From: Methanosarcinales archaeon
GTDB taxonomy: Archaea > Halobacteriota > Methanosarcinia > Methanosarcinales > Methanogasteraceae
Assembly: GCA_030672345.1 (NCBI GenBank)
Contig: DAOVGO010000085.1
Location: 1-5,837 of the forward strand
DNA length: 5,837 nucleotides
Reading direction: 5' to 3'
Shown here: piece after piece, positions 5,736-5,837 of the stretch
How positions within the stretch are numbered: the stretch's first letter is position 1
Layout: every line of letters begins with the position of its first letter
The notes under the pieces: model-generated
What the model was told of the DNA's origin: nothing
The model's input: the letters and a program-made list of their open reading frames with translations, nothing else
Database searches by the model: none
Program-made: the position numbers and the translations under genes

Positions 5736-5797
5736 CACAATATATGTTACATAGCGCGTGCGAATTATAGATACTTAATTCATTACTTAAGACTTTC
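5736..5797 (-). promoter_or_regulatory. Promoter region of the SBP-TrmO-Gate operon
   Basis: On the minus strand, GAAAGTCTTAAGT (5797-5785) precedes, by exactly 24 bases, a 25-base block (5760-5736) containing CACGCGC and ATGTAACATATATTGTG. These differ from the copy at 2694-2755 by one base in each element. The CATATATTG part is the likely TATA box, giving a transcription start near 5715 and a leader of roughly 28 bases. Upstream of 5797 a fainter likeness to 2756-2800 continues to the window edge. Confidence 0.6.
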
Positions 5798-5837
5798 GAT
5801 CACCAGCATAACATGAATCAGCAGACACACCACCCAC

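Larger units (their letters stand above)
5410..5797. repeat. Paralogous segment, copy 2 (promoter, signal peptide, dockerin pair)
   Basis: This is the partner of 2370-2755. It spans the SBP promoter elements, ribosome site, signal peptide and dockerin loops to codon 93. Beyond that the two genes share nothing obvious. Within each copy the two loops also repeat a 21-base core (GTCACATCCTGCATGTT then G/T then ATC on the plus strand) at 5462, 5552, 2422 and 2512, so four near-identical copies exist in the window. Confidence 0.85.

Overview
The window looks archaeal, most likely from the methanogen/ANME side of the Euryarchaeota (Methanosarcinales, Syntrophoarchaeum or ANME-1-like). The lineage is an inference. 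It rests on strong GGAGG-type ribosome binding sites combined with AT-rich TATA-like promoters, on a secreted metal-complex binding protein that carries a paired dockerin-like calcium-loop module (a layout I associate with methanogen and ANME iron/corrinoid-type transporters), and on a Gate-domain membrane protein of a type common in methanogens. All six well-supported genes lie on the minus strand, so transcription runs from high to low coordinates.

Region 1 (about 5837 to 2897) starts with a promoter region followed by a secreted dockerin-plus-PF01497 substrate-binding protein, SBP (5688 to 4438). A TrmO/UPF0066-family protein that is unusually histidine-rich (4437 to 3910) begins on the base after the SBP stop codon. 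Next is a nucleoside-recognition (Gate, PF07670) membrane protein (3868 to 2897). Spacings of 0 and 41 bases suggest one transcript.

Region 2 (about 2896 to 2652) is intergenic. It holds a possible terminator, an in-frame open stretch beyond the Gate gene's amber stop, and a second promoter. This promoter is a clear copy of the SBP promoter, with two conserved elements held at exactly the same distance from each other.

Region 3 (2651 to 1) holds a second dockerin gene (2651 to 2217), then a FecCD/BtuC-type permease with an extra domain of about 110 residues in its first outside loop (2183 to 810), then a FecE/BtuD-type ATPase (813 to 46) whose GTG start overlaps the permease stop. The first codons of a further gene may begin at 28.

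Together the SBP, permease and ATPase make a complete importer for a chelated metal such as an iron complex, corrinoid or other metal tetrapyrrole. The sequence does not fix the substrate. The most interesting point is the 144-residue dockerin protein. Its promoter, signal peptide and first 94 residues copy the SBP, but after that it switches to a short tail resembling the end of a CobN-type chelatase. This suggests an in-frame deletion that fused a former SBP to a former cobN, or a small dedicated docking protein.
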